Shown here: positions 49,624-59,203 of the stretch, one piece after another
Position numbering within the stretch: position 1 is the stretch's first letter
Layout of the letters: each line of letters begins with the position of its first letter
Origin: Marinobacter sp. MDS2
GTDB lineage: Bacteria; Pseudomonadota; Gammaproteobacteria; Pseudomonadales; Oleiphilaceae
DNA: 64,000 bases
Assembly: GCF_030718085.1 (NCBI RefSeq)
Contig: NZ_JAVAJF010000001.1
Span: forward strand, 1,860,001 to 1,924,000
Direction: 5' to 3'
The notes under the pieces: generated by a model
Databases searched by the model: none
What the model was told of the DNA's origin: nothing
The model's input: only the letters and a program-made list of their open reading frames with translations
Translations under genes and position numbers: made by a program

Positions 49624-49746
49624 GAGCGTGTATCTCCTTAATTATTTCAACCAGTAAGGTGCGTTTCGGCGTTCAGTTTAGCGGGTTGTCGGATAGCCGG
49701 AAAGGAACCGGGTGAATCTGGATTGGCTGGTGCATTGCCTGAACGG

Positions 49747-50436
49747 CTAAAGCAGTCCCGGCCGGAGTGAAAACTGAATGTGATTGCGATCCAGAAGATG
49801 CTCCCAAAACTGGCGCATCCAGTCCCAGGCCCGGTTGTTGACCTGATTTACGAAAGGTTCGAGATCAAGGCTGTAATAATCGGGCGTACCAGCGATCTGC
49901 AGTACCGTGATGGTAATGGCGTCATCCAGCTCATTGGCAAAGGGTTCGCCAATCAATTCATGAACCAGCAAGTTGGCTCGCGTGGCTTCCAGATCAATGA
50001 GTTCGCTGGCGCGGATGGAGCGGTTGTTGTCGTGCATCTCCTCCATCAGGCGGTGGCACATGTAGGCGCGGATGAGCAACCCGTCCAATCCGTCGTATTG
50101 AACCAGTAATACCGAAGGCTGGGTGAAGTATTGCGTAGCGCCGTCGATGAACGGTTTGAACAGTTCCCTGATCCCGGCTTCCTGAGCGCATGCGTCTACG
50201 CACTCGATCAGGCGCGGGGCCATTTCGATGTACTCGATGGCGAACTGGAACAGGCTGGTAGCAGGATTCGAACCTCCGACCACAATAGAAGCTGGCAAGC
50301 GGTTTACCGTTTCTTTCATCTGGCGCAGAAACGTGCCGGAGCGAGCCTCCTTACGTCGAGCATGATCAATAATCTCGAGAACTGCCTGTGGTGTCATTGC
50401 AGGAGATGCCGCTTTGTGTACGAGTTGAGGTCGCAA
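49747..50436 (-). CDS. Conserved-looking protein of unknown function
   Basis: 229 residues, soluble, mostly helical. I do not recognise the family. It has no signal peptide, membrane segment or catalytic motif I can name. The start is a TTG at 50436 with AAGGAGG a few bases upstream, a convincing ribosome site. The segment VGGSNPATS (bases near 50260-50285) is encoded by DNA that looks like the T arm of a tRNA: its minus-strand sequence matches 22 of 24 bases of tRNA-Pro in this window. It lies between the DoxX and MATE genes. Confidence 0.7.
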   Translation of the reverse strand: MRPQLVHKAASPAMTPQAVLEIIDHARRKEARSGTFLRQMKETVNRLPASIVVGGSNPATSLFQFAIEYIEMAPRLIECVDACAQEAGIRELFKPFIDGATQYFTQPSVLLVQYDGLDGLLIRAYMCHRLMEEMHDNNRSIRASELIDLEATRANLLVHELIGEPFANELDDAITITVLQIAGTPDYYSLDLEPFVNQVNNRAWDWMRQFWEHLLDRNHIQFSLRPGLL

Positions 50437-50592
50437 GGCCCCTCCTTGGTTCTACCAAGAGCAACCGGGAGCAGGTAACCGGGTGGTTTAGCCCCGATAT
50501 GCCTGCCGTTTCTCGTTATTGTAGCCAAAATTCACGAGAGTGCTGCCGTCGAATGCTAAATAACGTTATCACCGGAGCTGCGTGAATTGGCC

Positions 50593-51933
50593 CTAGTGGG
50601 GCTGAAACCAGCGGTCGTGGCGCGTGTAGTGCCAGCATAGCCAACCCATACTGACGGCCCGCGCCAGCATCAGACTGATCAGGGACAACCACAGCCCGTG
50701 GTTGCCCAAGCCGGTTGTCAGCCACCACACCGGAAGAAACACTCCGATGGCCGAAAACAGCATGGTGTTTTGCATCTCCCGGGCGCGGGTAGCGCCGATG
50801 AAGACACCGTCCAGCAAGAACCCCCAGACCGCCGCGAAAGGCAGTAACCAGAGCCAGGGTAAATACTGCCAGGCGGTGAATTGCACCCCCTCGATGTCGG
50901 TCAGCAAGCTGATCAACCAGCGGCCGCCAAGCACGAAGGCGATGGTAAGCAGCAGGGCACCCCAGATGGACCAACGCAGGGCGCTACTGAATACGGTTTT
51001 GAACCGCGCCTTGTTGCCTTTGCCGATGGCTTCGCCGATCAATGCTTCGGCGGCATTGGCAAAACCATCCAGAGCGTTGGAGATCACCAGCAGAAAGGTG
51101 ATCAAGACCGCATTTGCAGCAAGAATAATGTCCCCTTGCCGGGCTCCCTGAGCGGTAAAAAAGGCGAGCACCAGCAGCAGTGCGATGGTGCGCACCATGA
51201 TGAAACGATTGACCTGAAGAATGCGCAGGTAATCGGACAGTTGCCCGAACAGCTCTTTGGTCAGCGTTTGCCCGTCGGGCATGCGTTTGAGCACGATGGC
51301 GAAGCCGATGGCGGTAGCGCCGTACTCGGCCAGAACGGTGGCCATGGCAACACCACGGCTGTTCCAGCCCAGCACGGTCACAAAGAAGATATCCAGAATA
51401 ATATTGATGCCGTTGGCAATGATGAGCATCACCATCGGGCCACGGGGATACTGGGTGCCAATCAGCCAGCCCACCAACGTGTATTGGCAAAGAACAGCGG
51501 GCGCACTCCAGATTCGAATCGAGGCGTACTCAGCCGCCAGCTCGGCCACCGATGGGCTCGGGTTCATCAAATGCAAACCGAGCGCAATCAAAGGCTGATG
51601 AAACAGAATCAGCAGCAGGCCAATGCCCACCGCAAGCATCAGCGAGCGCAGCAACAGCGCGACCTGGGCAAAGGAATCCCGTTGCCCCCAAGCTTGGGCG
51701 GCCAGTCCGGTGGTGCCCATGCGCATAAAACCGAAGGTCCAGTACAAAATACTGAACAGGTTCGCCCCGACAGCAACCGCACCCAGATACTCGGGGTTAT
51801 CCAAATGACCAAGCACCGCGGTATCCACCAGGCCCAAAAGCGGCACCGTGAGGTTCGTCAGCATCAACGGCCAGGCAAGCAGCCAGAGGCGCTGGTCTGT
51901 GGCGCTGAAAATCTTGTTATGCAATTTGCTCAT
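50593..51933 (-). CDS. MATE family efflux transporter (DinF-like)
   Basis: 446 residues with twelve predicted helices. The start LWLLAWPLMLTNLTVPLLGLVDTAVLGHL and the internal repeat (ALDGFANAAEALIGEAIGKG) match the DinF branch of MATE pumps, which export drugs or toxic metabolites with proton or sodium gradients. No LexA box was recognised upstream. The 191 bp between it and coxB serve as a divergent promoter region. Confidence 0.92.
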   Translation of the reverse strand: MSKLHNKIFSATDQRLWLLAWPLMLTNLTVPLLGLVDTAVLGHLDNPEYLGAVAVGANLFSILYWTFGFMRMGTTGLAAQAWGQRDSFAQVALLLRSLMLAVGIGLLLILFHQPLIALGLHLMNPSPSVAELAAEYASIRIWSAPAVLCQYTLVGWLIGTQYPRGPMVMLIIANGINIILDIFFVTVLGWNSRGVAMATVLAEYGATAIGFAIVLKRMPDGQTLTKELFGQLSDYLRILQVNRFIMVRTIALLLVLAFFTAQGARQGDIILAANAVLITFLLVISNALDGFANAAEALIGEAIGKGNKARFKTVFSSALRWSIWGALLLTIAFVLGGRWLISLLTDIEGVQFTAWQYLPWLWLLPFAAVWGFLLDGVFIGATRAREMQNTMLFSAIGVFLPVWWLTTGLGNHGLWLSLISLMLARAVSMGWLCWHYTRHDRWFQPH

Positions 51934-52124
51934 TAAAACGGGCCGTTTATCTCATTTAGGTTTAACTGGATTTTTAGTGTTTTGCTAATCAGTGTCTACA
52001 CTGAGCAGTGATGTATCCATAAGCAGGCTTTCACTCGCGGACGTTTTGGTGTTGCGAGCACCGGAACCGACCGCCGAGGGATGACGCAAAATCCGACAAG
52101 AATAACACTCTGTGGAGACACAGT

Positions 52125-53249
52125 ATGCGCGTGCATGCCAAGCGGGCACTTGCCCTAGTCACTGGTCTGTTGCTACCGGGTATGGTCATGGCGGACTGGA
52201 CCATGAACATGACGCCGGGTGTAACCGGTACCAGCAATCAGATATTCAGCCTTCACATGACCATCCTATGGATCTGCGTAGCCATCGGCGTGGTGGTGTT
52301 CGGGGTTATGTTCTGGTCTATCTTTGCCCACCGCAAATCCCAAGGCTATAAAGCGGCCAACTTCCATGAACACACATGGGTGGAAATACTTTGGACAGCC
52401 ATTCCGTTTGCGATTCTGGTCGCCATGGCGGTGCCGGCCACGGCAACGCTCATCGAAATGTACGACACCACCGAATCCGAGGTCGATATCAAGATCACCG
52501 GGTATCAGTGGCGTTGGCAGTACGAGTATATCAATGATGACTTCGGTTATTTCTCCAGCTTGTCGACCCCTCGTGATCAGATCGAAAACCGTCAGACGAA
52601 GGGGGAGAACTATCTGCTGGAGGTGGACAAGCCGCTGGTGATACCGGTCGGTAAGAAGGTTCGTTTCCTGTTAACGGCGAACGACGTGATCCACTCCTGG
52701 TGGGTGCCGGCGTTTGGTGTGAAGAAAGATGCTATTCCGGGCTTTATCAATGAAACCTGGACCCGTGTGGACGAACCCGGAATTTACCGCGGGCAGTGCA
52801 CCGAGCTGTGCGGCAAAGATCATGGCTTCATGCCCGTGGTCGTTGAAGCTGTACCCGAAGAGGAGTATGTGGCCTGGGTTGAGGAGCAAAAACAAGCTGC
52901 GGAAGCTGAACGGCAGCTTACTCAAAAAGACTGGACGCTGGATGAATTGATGGCTCGTGGCGAAAAAGCCTATGCCAGTGCCTGTGCAGCTTGCCACCAG
53001 CCGAACGGCGCAGGTATGCCGCCAGCGTTCCCCGCACTGAAAGGCAGCCCGGTCGTCACCAGCGACATGGCGGCACACATCGATATTGTGGTGAACGGGG
53101 TATCCGGCACCGCGATGCAGGCCTTTGGCGGGCAGTTGAGCGAAGTAGACCTGGCGGCGGTCATTACCTACGAGCGTAACGCGTGGGGTAACAACACCGG
53201 AGAGATGGTCACGCCGAAAGAGATCTTCGACTTCAAGAATAAAGAGTAG
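52125..53249 (+). CDS. coxB: Cytochrome c oxidase subunit II with fused cytochrome c domain
   Basis: Subunit II of an aa3-type oxidase accepts electrons from cytochrome c. The 374 residues comprise a signal peptide (to about residue 23), two membrane helices (about 42-65 and 87-110), and the periplasmic CuA domain with the ligand run RGQCTELCGKDHGFM. A C-terminal cytochrome c domain carries CAACH. This caa3-like subunit lets a fused heme feed CuA directly. GGAGA precedes the ATG by six bases. First gene of the oxidase operon. Confidence 0.95.
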   Translation: MRVHAKRALALVTGLLLPGMVMADWTMNMTPGVTGTSNQIFSLHMTILWICVAIGVVVFGVMFWSIFAHRKSQGYKAANFHEHTWVEILWTAIPFAILVAMAVPATATLIEMYDTTESEVDIKITGYQWRWQYEYINDDFGYFSSLSTPRDQIENRQTKGENYLLEVDKPLVIPVGKKVRFLLTANDVIHSWWVPAFGVKKDAIPGFINETWTRVDEPGIYRGQCTELCGKDHGFMPVVVEAVPEEEYVAWVEEQKQAAEAERQLTQKDWTLDELMARGEKAYASACAACHQPNGAGMPPAFPALKGSPVVTSDMAAHIDIVVNGVSGTAMQAFGGQLSEVDLAAVITYERNAWGNNTGEMVTPKEIFDFKNKE

Positions 53250-53306
53250 TTGACGCCAGATAACAACAATCACCAGCCATAAAAAACGGCGGTAACGGGG
53301 GTTTTC

Positions 53307-54890
53307 ATGAGTGCGGTTGCAGATACCCACAACCAGGAACATCACCACGGCCCGGCCAAAGGCATCAGCCGTTGGTTGTTGACCACCAACCATAAAGATA
53401 TCGGGTCTATGTACCTGATCTTCAGCTTCGCTATGTTCCTGCTCGGCGGCAGCATGGCGATGGTCATACGAGCGGAATTGTTCCAGCCGGGATTGCAGAT
53501 TGTTCAGCCCGAGTTTTTTAACCAGATGACCACCATGCACGGGCTGATCATGGTGTTCGGCGCGGTTATGCCGGCGTTCGTCGGTTTGGCCAACTGGATG
53601 TTGCCACTGATGATCGGTGCGCCCGACATGGCGTTGCCACGGATGAATAACTGGAGTTTCTGGCTGCTGCCCTGTGCCTTCCTGATTCTGGTGTCCACAC
53701 TGTTTATGGAAGGCGGCGCACCCAATTTCGGCTGGACCTTCTATGCGCCTTTGTCCACCACCTACGGCCCCCCGAGCACTACCTTCTTCATTTTTGCCAT
53801 TCACATTATGGGTGTGTCATCCATCATGGGGGCCATCAACGTGATCGCCACCATCCTGAACTTGCGCGCGCCGGGCATGACTCTGATGAAAATGCCCTTG
53901 TTCGTCTGGACCTGGCTGATCACGGCATTTCTGTTGATTGCCGTAATGCCGGTACTGGCCGGTGCGGTCACCATGATGCTGATGGACATTAACTTCGGCA
54001 CCAGCTTCTTCGATGCCTCCGGCGGCGGCGATCCGGTGTTGTTCCAGCACGTGTTCTGGTTCTTCGGGCATCCCGAGGTGTACATCATGATCTTGCCGGC
54101 GTTCGGAGCCGTTTCCCATATTGTGCCGGCTTTCTCTCGTAAACCACTATTTGGATATGCCTCCATGGTGTATGCCGTGGGTGCCATTGCAGTGCTCTCG
54201 TTTCTGGTTTGGGCCCACCACATGTTTACCGTTGGCATCCCGCTGGCGGGGCAACTGTTCTTTATGTACGCAACCTTGTTGATTGCGGTGCCCACCGGGG
54301 TGAAGGTGTTCAACTGGGTGACCACCATGTTCCGCGGTTCGTTAAGCTTTGAAGCCCCCATGCTGTTTGCAGTGGCTTTTATTATCCTGTTTACCATCGG
54401 CGGTTTTTCCGGCTTGATGCTGGCGATTGCACCGGCTGACTTCCAGTACCACGACACCTATTTCGTGGTGGCTCACTTCCACTATGTGCTGGTACCGGGC
54501 GCTATCTTCGGTATCTTCGCTTCCGCCTATTTCTGGTTGCCCAAATGGACCGGCAACATGTACGACGAAACGCTCGCCAAAACCCACTTCTGGCTGTCGT
54601 TTGTCGGCATGAATCTGGCGTTCTTCCCGATGCACTTCCTGGGTTTGGCGGGCATGCCACGGCGGATTCCGGATTACGCGCTGCAGTTCGCGGATTTCAA
54701 TATGGTGTCCAGCGTCGGGGCCTTTATGTTCGGCGTGACGCAACTGTTGTTCCTGTTCATCGTGGTGAAGTGTGCCCGTGGCGGTGAGAAAGCACCGGCC
54801 AAACCGTGGGACGGTGCCGAAGGTTTGGAGTGGACTGTGCCCTCGCCTGCGCCTTATCACACGTTCACAACACCCCCTGAAGTGAAGTAA
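53307..54890 (+). CDS. coxA: Cytochrome c oxidase subunit I
   Basis: The catalytic subunit with heme a, heme a3 and CuB. The 527-residue protein has twelve helices. Key signatures are HPEVYIMILPAFG (CuB histidine and the cross-linked tyrosine), the HH pair in WAHHMFTVG, and VVAHFHYVLVPGA (heme ligands). The acidic residue of the D channel lies in the GHPEVY-type segment, marking an A-type proton-pumping oxidase. It follows coxB by 57 bp and is followed by ctaG. Confidence 0.97.
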   Translation: MSAVADTHNQEHHHGPAKGISRWLLTTNHKDIGSMYLIFSFAMFLLGGSMAMVIRAELFQPGLQIVQPEFFNQMTTMHGLIMVFGAVMPAFVGLANWMLPLMIGAPDMALPRMNNWSFWLLPCAFLILVSTLFMEGGAPNFGWTFYAPLSTTYGPPSTTFFIFAIHIMGVSSIMGAINVIATILNLRAPGMTLMKMPLFVWTWLITAFLLIAVMPVLAGAVTMMLMDINFGTSFFDASGGGDPVLFQHVFWFFGHPEVYIMILPAFGAVSHIVPAFSRKPLFGYASMVYAVGAIAVLSFLVWAHHMFTVGIPLAGQLFFMYATLLIAVPTGVKVFNWVTTMFRGSLSFEAPMLFAVAFIILFTIGGFSGLMLAIAPADFQYHDTYFVVAHFHYVLVPGAIFGIFASAYFWLPKWTGNMYDETLAKTHFWLSFVGMNLAFFPMHFLGLAGMPRRIPDYALQFADFNMVSSVGAFMFGVTQLLFLFIVVKCARGGEKAPAKPWDGAEGLEWTVPSPAPYHTFTTPPEVK

Positions 54891-54904
54891 CCGGGAGTTT
54901 TGTC

Positions 54905-55495
54905 ATGGCTGATCAGCAGCAAGGCAAGCGCAGTAACAGCCGGGTCATTGCCTGGTGCATGGCCGGTGTGGTGGGCATGTTCGCGTTTGGGTTTGCCCTG
55001 GTTCCCTTGTACGACGTGTTCTGTGACATCACCGGAATAAACGGCAAAACCAGTGGCCGCTACGAAGCAGGCAGTAGTGAACAGGTGGATCAGAATCGGA
55101 CAGTCACCGTTCAGTTTCTGGCCAGTAACGGCCCTGGTATGAGTTGGGAATTCCGGCCGGTGGTGCGCAGTGTGAAGGTGCATCCCGGAGAGCCGATGAC
55201 GGTGAATTTCTTCGCGGCCAACCCTACCGAACGTGACATGGTCGGGCAGGCAGTGCCCAGCCTGTCGCCCTCGGAAGGCACCTTGTATTTCCACAAAACG
55301 GAGTGCTTCTGTTTTAACCAGCAGCCACTGCAAGCGGGGGAAAGCGTGGAGATGCCGCTGGTTTTCATCGTGGACCCGGAGCTGCCGGAACACATTACCA
55401 AACTGACGTTGTCTTACACCCTGTACGATCAGGGTAAGCCTGTGGAAGTTTCTGGCCCGGCAGCGGCAGACACAATAACCAACAATAACGGCTAA
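54905..55495 (+). CDS. ctaG: Cytochrome c oxidase assembly protein CtaG (Cox11)
   Basis: CtaG delivers copper to the CuB site of subunit I. The 196-residue protein has one N-terminal helix and a periplasmic domain with the copper motif KTECFCFNQQ (paired cysteines) and ending in the LPEHITKLTLSYT region. GGGAG precedes the ATG. It lies 14 bp after coxA and 16 bp before coxC. Confidence 0.96.
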   Translation: MADQQQGKRSNSRVIAWCMAGVVGMFAFGFALVPLYDVFCDITGINGKTSGRYEAGSSEQVDQNRTVTVQFLASNGPGMSWEFRPVVRSVKVHPGEPMTVNFFAANPTERDMVGQAVPSLSPSEGTLYFHKTECFCFNQQPLQAGESVEMPLVFIVDPELPEHITKLTLSYTLYDQGKPVEVSGPAAADTITNNNG

Positions 55496-55511
55496 GCCAT
55501 CGGAGAGAACT

Positions 55512-56399
55512 ATGGCGGATCACCAGACCTACTACGTTCCCGAACAGAGTAAGTGGCCCATTGTCGCCACCGTTGGCCTTGGGGTTACCCTCTACGGTGC
55601 CGCATCCATCATGGTCAATGGCAATCAGGGTGAAAGCACCACCGGTTCTTGGGTGATGTTCTGGATTGGCGCACTGATTATGGCCTACATGCTGTTCGGT
55701 TGGTTCGGCAGTGTGATTCGGGAAAGCCGGGCCGGCTTGTACAGCGAACAGATGGACCGTTCGTTCCGCTGGGGCATGAGTTGGTTCATTTTTTCCGAGG
55801 TGATGTTCTTTGCCGCCTTTTTCGGGGCACTGTTCTACGTGCGGGTGTTTGTGGTGCCCTGGTTGGGCGGCGAGGGTGACAAAGGCAGTACCAACATGCT
55901 GTGGGAAGGTTTTCAGGCCAGTTGGCCACTGGTCAATAACCCCGATCCTCAGGCGTACCAAGGCCCCAAAGAGGTCGTTGGCCCTTGGGGCTTGCCACTG
56001 CTGAATACTATCTTGTTGGTGGCATCCTCCTTCACCGTCACCATTGCCCATCATGCGTTGAAAGCCAGCAATCGCGCCAAGGTGAAATTGTGGCTGGGGC
56101 TGACGCTGGTGCTGGCGGTCGTATTTTTGTTCGTTCAGGGTTATGAGTACGCCCACGCCTACAGCGACCTGGACCTGACTCTGCAGTCGGGCATCTACGG
56201 CAGCACCTTCTTCATGCTGACCGGGTTCCACGGCGCCCATGTGTTGCTGGGTACCATCATGCTGACCATTATGCTGATTCGGATTGCCAAAGGGCATTTC
56301 ACCGCCGACAACCATTTTGGTTTTGAGGCGGCCGCCTGGTATTGGCATTTTGTGGATGTGGTTTGGTTAGGGTTGTTCGTATTTGTTTACGTACTTTGA
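55512..56399 (+). CDS. coxC: Cytochrome c oxidase subunit III
   Basis: Subunit III supports proton uptake and the stability of the oxidase. The 295-residue protein has seven helices, with SWFIFSEVMFFAAFFGALFY, FFMLTGFHGAHVLLG and the C-terminal AAWYWHFVDVVWLGLFV. GGAGAG precedes the ATG. The C-terminal Trp-rich end is the usual family signature. It is followed on the opposite strand by a small DUF2909 gene that ends 13 bp past it. Confidence 0.96.
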   Translation: MADHQTYYVPEQSKWPIVATVGLGVTLYGAASIMVNGNQGESTTGSWVMFWIGALIMAYMLFGWFGSVIRESRAGLYSEQMDRSFRWGMSWFIFSEVMFFAAFFGALFYVRVFVVPWLGGEGDKGSTNMLWEGFQASWPLVNNPDPQAYQGPKEVVGPWGLPLLNTILLVASSFTVTIAHHALKASNRAKVKLWLGLTLVLAVVFLFVQGYEYAHAYSDLDLTLQSGIYGSTFFMLTGFHGAHVLLGTIMLTIMLIRIAKGHFTADNHFGFEAAAWYWHFVDVVWLGLFVFVYVL

Positions 56400-56412
56400 G
56401 CGCCGGAGTTGA

Positions 56413-56616
56413 TTACGGTGTCGGGTTGAGGGTAATCGATCCGGACCAGAGCGCGATCACCAGCAGGACGAGCAACATCACACTCAAGGCAACCCGAACC
56501 GCCAGGGAATTCACCACCCGCCGGGTTTTGCCGCCGTCGTGGATCAGGAAAAACAGACCGCTGAACAAGCTCACGATGACGGCGAACAGCAGTACGACGA
56601 TGGCAATTTTAAGCAT
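56413..56616 (-). CDS. Twin-transmembrane DUF2909 family protein
   Basis: 67 residues, two membrane helices (about 3-23 and 43-62) with the short linker HDGGKTRRVVNSLAVRVALS. This is the DUF2909 pattern found in cytochrome oxidase clusters of Pseudomonas relatives. It reads against the cox operon, between coxC and SURF1. I place the start at ATG 56616; the frame stays open upstream without family sequence. Confidence 0.8.
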   Translation of the reverse strand: MLKIAIVVLLFAVIVSLFSGLFFLIHDGGKTRRVVNSLAVRVALSVMLLVLLVIALWSGSITLNPTP

Positions 56617-56713
56617 GGGGCATCCCGTTGTTATTGATTGTCTTGGCAGTGGCCGAAGTGATTCCGCTTCTTGCCTTCTCTTCACTATAGCAAAGCATGG
56701 GTAGGCCGTTTTG

Positions 56714-57412
56714 ATGGATCGCCGATGGCATTTTGATTGGCGTCTGCTGATTTTTAGCGGCTTACTTTTGCCACTTCTTTTGAGCTTGGGCGTCTGGCAA
56801 CTGGACCGCGCTGGTGAAAAGCAAACCCTGCTGCAAGCTTGGCAACAGCGAGCCAACGACACGCCTTGGGCAAGCGTGGTTACAGGCGATCTGCAGCCGG
56901 GGTTGCCGGTCTACCTCACGGGGTTTTACGACAAGCAAAGCTGGTTGTTGGATAACCGTACCCGGGATGGCGTACCCGGTTACGAGGTGCTGACTCTGTT
57001 CCGGCCCCTTGAAGGCCCCCCGGTAGTGGTTAATCGAGGTTGGATACAGGGCACTCGAACCCGGGATACCTTGCCGGCGATTGAAACCCCGAATGAACTC
57101 CTGACCTTGGAAGGCCGCTTGGCTGAGTATCCGGAACCGCCGGTTCTGGCCGAGGTAAAATCATCCGGGACCGGCTGGCCGCGACGAGTGCAAGCGTTGC
57201 CGAAAACCGATGTTGCCGAATTCGTGCGTGAGCCGGCGCCGATGACCGTTATGCTTTCGGACCCCAAACAGCCCGGAGCCTACCGGGCCGACCGGGTTCC
57301 GGATGTGATGGGGCCACAAACTCATTATGGATATGCCGTGCAATGGTTTGCGCTTGCGGCAGTGCTGACTATATTGACTGTAGTAGCGAGTTATAGGCGT
57401 AGCGAGACATAA
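56714..57412 (+). CDS. SURF1 family oxidase assembly protein
   Basis: SURF1 (Shy1) helps insert heme a into subunit I. The 232-residue protein has N- and C-terminal helices around a periplasmic domain, with the family start SLGVWQLDRAGEKQ, WLLDNRTRDGVPGYEVLTLF, and the C-terminal HYGYAVQWFALA. The ATG at 56714 directly follows an in-frame TTG. It continues the assembly part of the oxidase cluster. Confidence 0.93.
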   Translation: MDRRWHFDWRLLIFSGLLLPLLLSLGVWQLDRAGEKQTLLQAWQQRANDTPWASVVTGDLQPGLPVYLTGFYDKQSWLLDNRTRDGVPGYEVLTLFRPLEGPPVVVNRGWIQGTRTRDTLPAIETPNELLTLEGRLAEYPEPPVLAEVKSSGTGWPRRVQALPKTDVAEFVREPAPMTVMLSDPKQPGAYRADRVPDVMGPQTHYGYAVQWFALAAVLTILTVVASYRRSET

Positions 57413-57447
57413 AACAACAAAGAAAGACTGAAAGGCAGGAGCCGACA

Positions 57448-58089
57448 ATGACAACGACAACGGCTGACTCCATGAGTGGTCGCGAAACCGCGAGCCCGGA
57501 ACAGATTCGGCGTGGCCGGCGCACGGCGATCCTTCTGTTTGCCGTGGGCTTTGGGCCTATGGTGCTGGCGACCATCATGTTCTACACCGGTTGGCTGAAC
57601 CCGGCAGGACACACCAATAATGGTGAACTTTTGCAGCCGGTTGTGCCGGTAAAGGCTTTGAATCTCGAAACCCGCACCGGTGAGCCGCTGGTTGATCGCT
57701 TCGGTGCGGATCAGGTCGATCCCCAATGGCTGATGCTGGTTGCAGCGGGCAATTGCACCGAAGAATGCGAGCAATTGTTGTACTTGGCGCGACAGGTCAA
57801 TATCGCCCTCGGCAAAGAGGCTCCGCGAGTCAGCCGTGCTGCCTGGTTGGGTACAACGCCCGCAGCGTTGGATGTGCGCTGGGCTCAGGATTATCAGCGC
57901 ATGGAACGGCTAACGTTAATGCCAGGCACAACACCGGCCTGGCCGGATGGCGTTAATCCTGACGCAGAGCCTCGTATCCTGCTGGTTGATCCGTTTGGCA
58001 ATGTCATGATGCATTACGGCACCGAGCACACCGGCAAACAGATGCTCAAAGACATCAAGCAACTGCTGAAGCTATCGCAGATTGGCTAA
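57448..58089 (+). CDS. Membrane-anchored Sco-like protein of the oxidase cluster
   Basis: 213 residues. One N-terminal helix (about 27-47) anchors a periplasmic domain. That domain has a CxxxC in GNCTEECEQLLYLARQVN and ends with ILLVDPFGNVMMHYG, which resembles the thioredoxin-like fold of Sco proteins. The conserved histidine of SCO1 is not obvious. The position between SURF1 and ctaA suggests a helper in oxidase metalation. Its stop lies 16 bp before the GTG start of ctaA. Confidence 0.75.
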   Translation: MTTTTADSMSGRETASPEQIRRGRRTAILLFAVGFGPMVLATIMFYTGWLNPAGHTNNGELLQPVVPVKALNLETRTGEPLVDRFGADQVDPQWLMLVAAGNCTEECEQLLYLARQVNIALGKEAPRVSRAAWLGTTPAALDVRWAQDYQRMERLTLMPGTTPAWPDGVNPDAEPRILLVDPFGNVMMHYGTEHTGKQMLKDIKQLLKLSQIG

Positions 58090-58105
58090 CCGGGAGGGCG
58101 ATGCG

Positions 58106-59203
58106 GTGAACCAGACTTCAACAGACGTCTTGGCCCGAAAGCTGGCGATTTGGTCAACATTTGCCTGTGTATTGGCGGTAGTGGTTATCATGCTGGGTGC
58201 CTGGACGCGATTGGTTCATGCCGGCCTTGGCTGCCCGGATTGGCCCGGTTGTTATGGTTTTTTAACCGTGCCCCAAGGCGAAACCAACATCGCGATCGCG
58301 AATGCCCGCTTCCCTGATACCCCGGTAGATGTCGCTAAAGGTTGGCCAGAAATGATCCATCGATACGCCGCCGGTACCCTGGGGCTGGTGGTTTTCGGGT
58401 TGGCCATTGCTGCCATTCGCCATCGTCGTGAACACATACCATTGCGCTTGCCGTTGTTCATTGCGGGCTTCATCGTGTTGCAAGGCGCTTTTGGCATGTG
58501 GACGGTCACGCTGAAGCTATGGCCACAAGTGGTGGCCCTGCATCTGTTGGGTGGCTTTACCACGCTCAGCCTGCTGCTCCTGCTGACGTTAAGGCTACGC
58601 AAGTGTGCCGGTATTCAGACATTATCGGCAGGGCGGGTGGCGTCAAGCCTCAGCAAGATGCGCCCTTGGCTCTATGGCGGTTTGATATTGGTTGTCCTGC
58701 AAATCGGGCTTGGTGCCTGGACAGCCGCCAATTACGCGGCGGTCGCCTGTACGGATTTGCCAACTTGTCAGGGCCAGTGGTGGCCGGACGGGATGGATTT
58801 TCAGCACGGATTCGATATTGCGCAGCAGGTCGGGCCGAATTACCTGGGCGGGCAACTGACGGATGACGGTCGTGTTGCCATCCATGTTACCCATCGTCTG
58901 GGCGCTGTGGTTGTGCTGTTCTACCTCGGTCTGATGCTGCTACGGCTCTGGCGACAACGGAGTGGCAGTGGGCTGGACCACAGCATCTTGCTAGTGGCGT
59001 GCGTACTGGCGATGCAGTTCAGTCTGGGCCTGGCCAACGTCTGGTTTCATATTCCGCTCGGCATTGCCGTGGCTCATAACGCCATGGGCGCCGGGTTACT
59101 GCTGTCGATGATCAATCTGATTTGGCGGCATTCTCAACTACCGCACTCGAAAACAGCGACAGCATCCCACACAACAACCATAACTCGGGAGGTAACGGCA
59201 TGA
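58106..59203 (+). CDS. ctaA: Heme A synthase
   Basis: CtaA (Cox15) oxidises the methyl of heme O to give heme A. The 365-residue protein has eight helices in two repeats, with the start of repeat 1 at LGAWTRLVHAGLGCPDWPGCYG (quoted here in part) and the heme-ligand histidines in MIHRYAAG and VTHRLGAV. I chose the GTG at 58106 because GGGAGG lies 8 bases before it; an earlier in-frame TTG has no ribosome site. It overlaps ctaB by four bases. Confidence 0.94.
   Translation: MNQTSTDVLARKLAIWSTFACVLAVVVIMLGAWTRLVHAGLGCPDWPGCYGFLTVPQGETNIAIANARFPDTPVDVAKGWPEMIHRYAAGTLGLVVFGLAIAAIRHRREHIPLRLPLFIAGFIVLQGAFGMWTVTLKLWPQVVALHLLGGFTTLSLLLLLTLRLRKCAGIQTLSAGRVASSLSKMRPWLYGGLILVVLQIGLGAWTAANYAAVACTDLPTCQGQWWPDGMDFQHGFDIAQQVGPNYLGGQLTDDGRVAIHVTHRLGAVVVLFYLGLMLLRLWRQRSGSGLDHSILLVACVLAMQFSLGLANVWFHIPLGIAVAHNAMGAGLLLSMINLIWRHSQLPHSKTATASHTTTITREVTA

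Noticed and set aside
52671..53804. 377-codon frame antisense to coxB and coxA
   Set aside because: Spans two well-supported genes and the gap between them, without any family signal.
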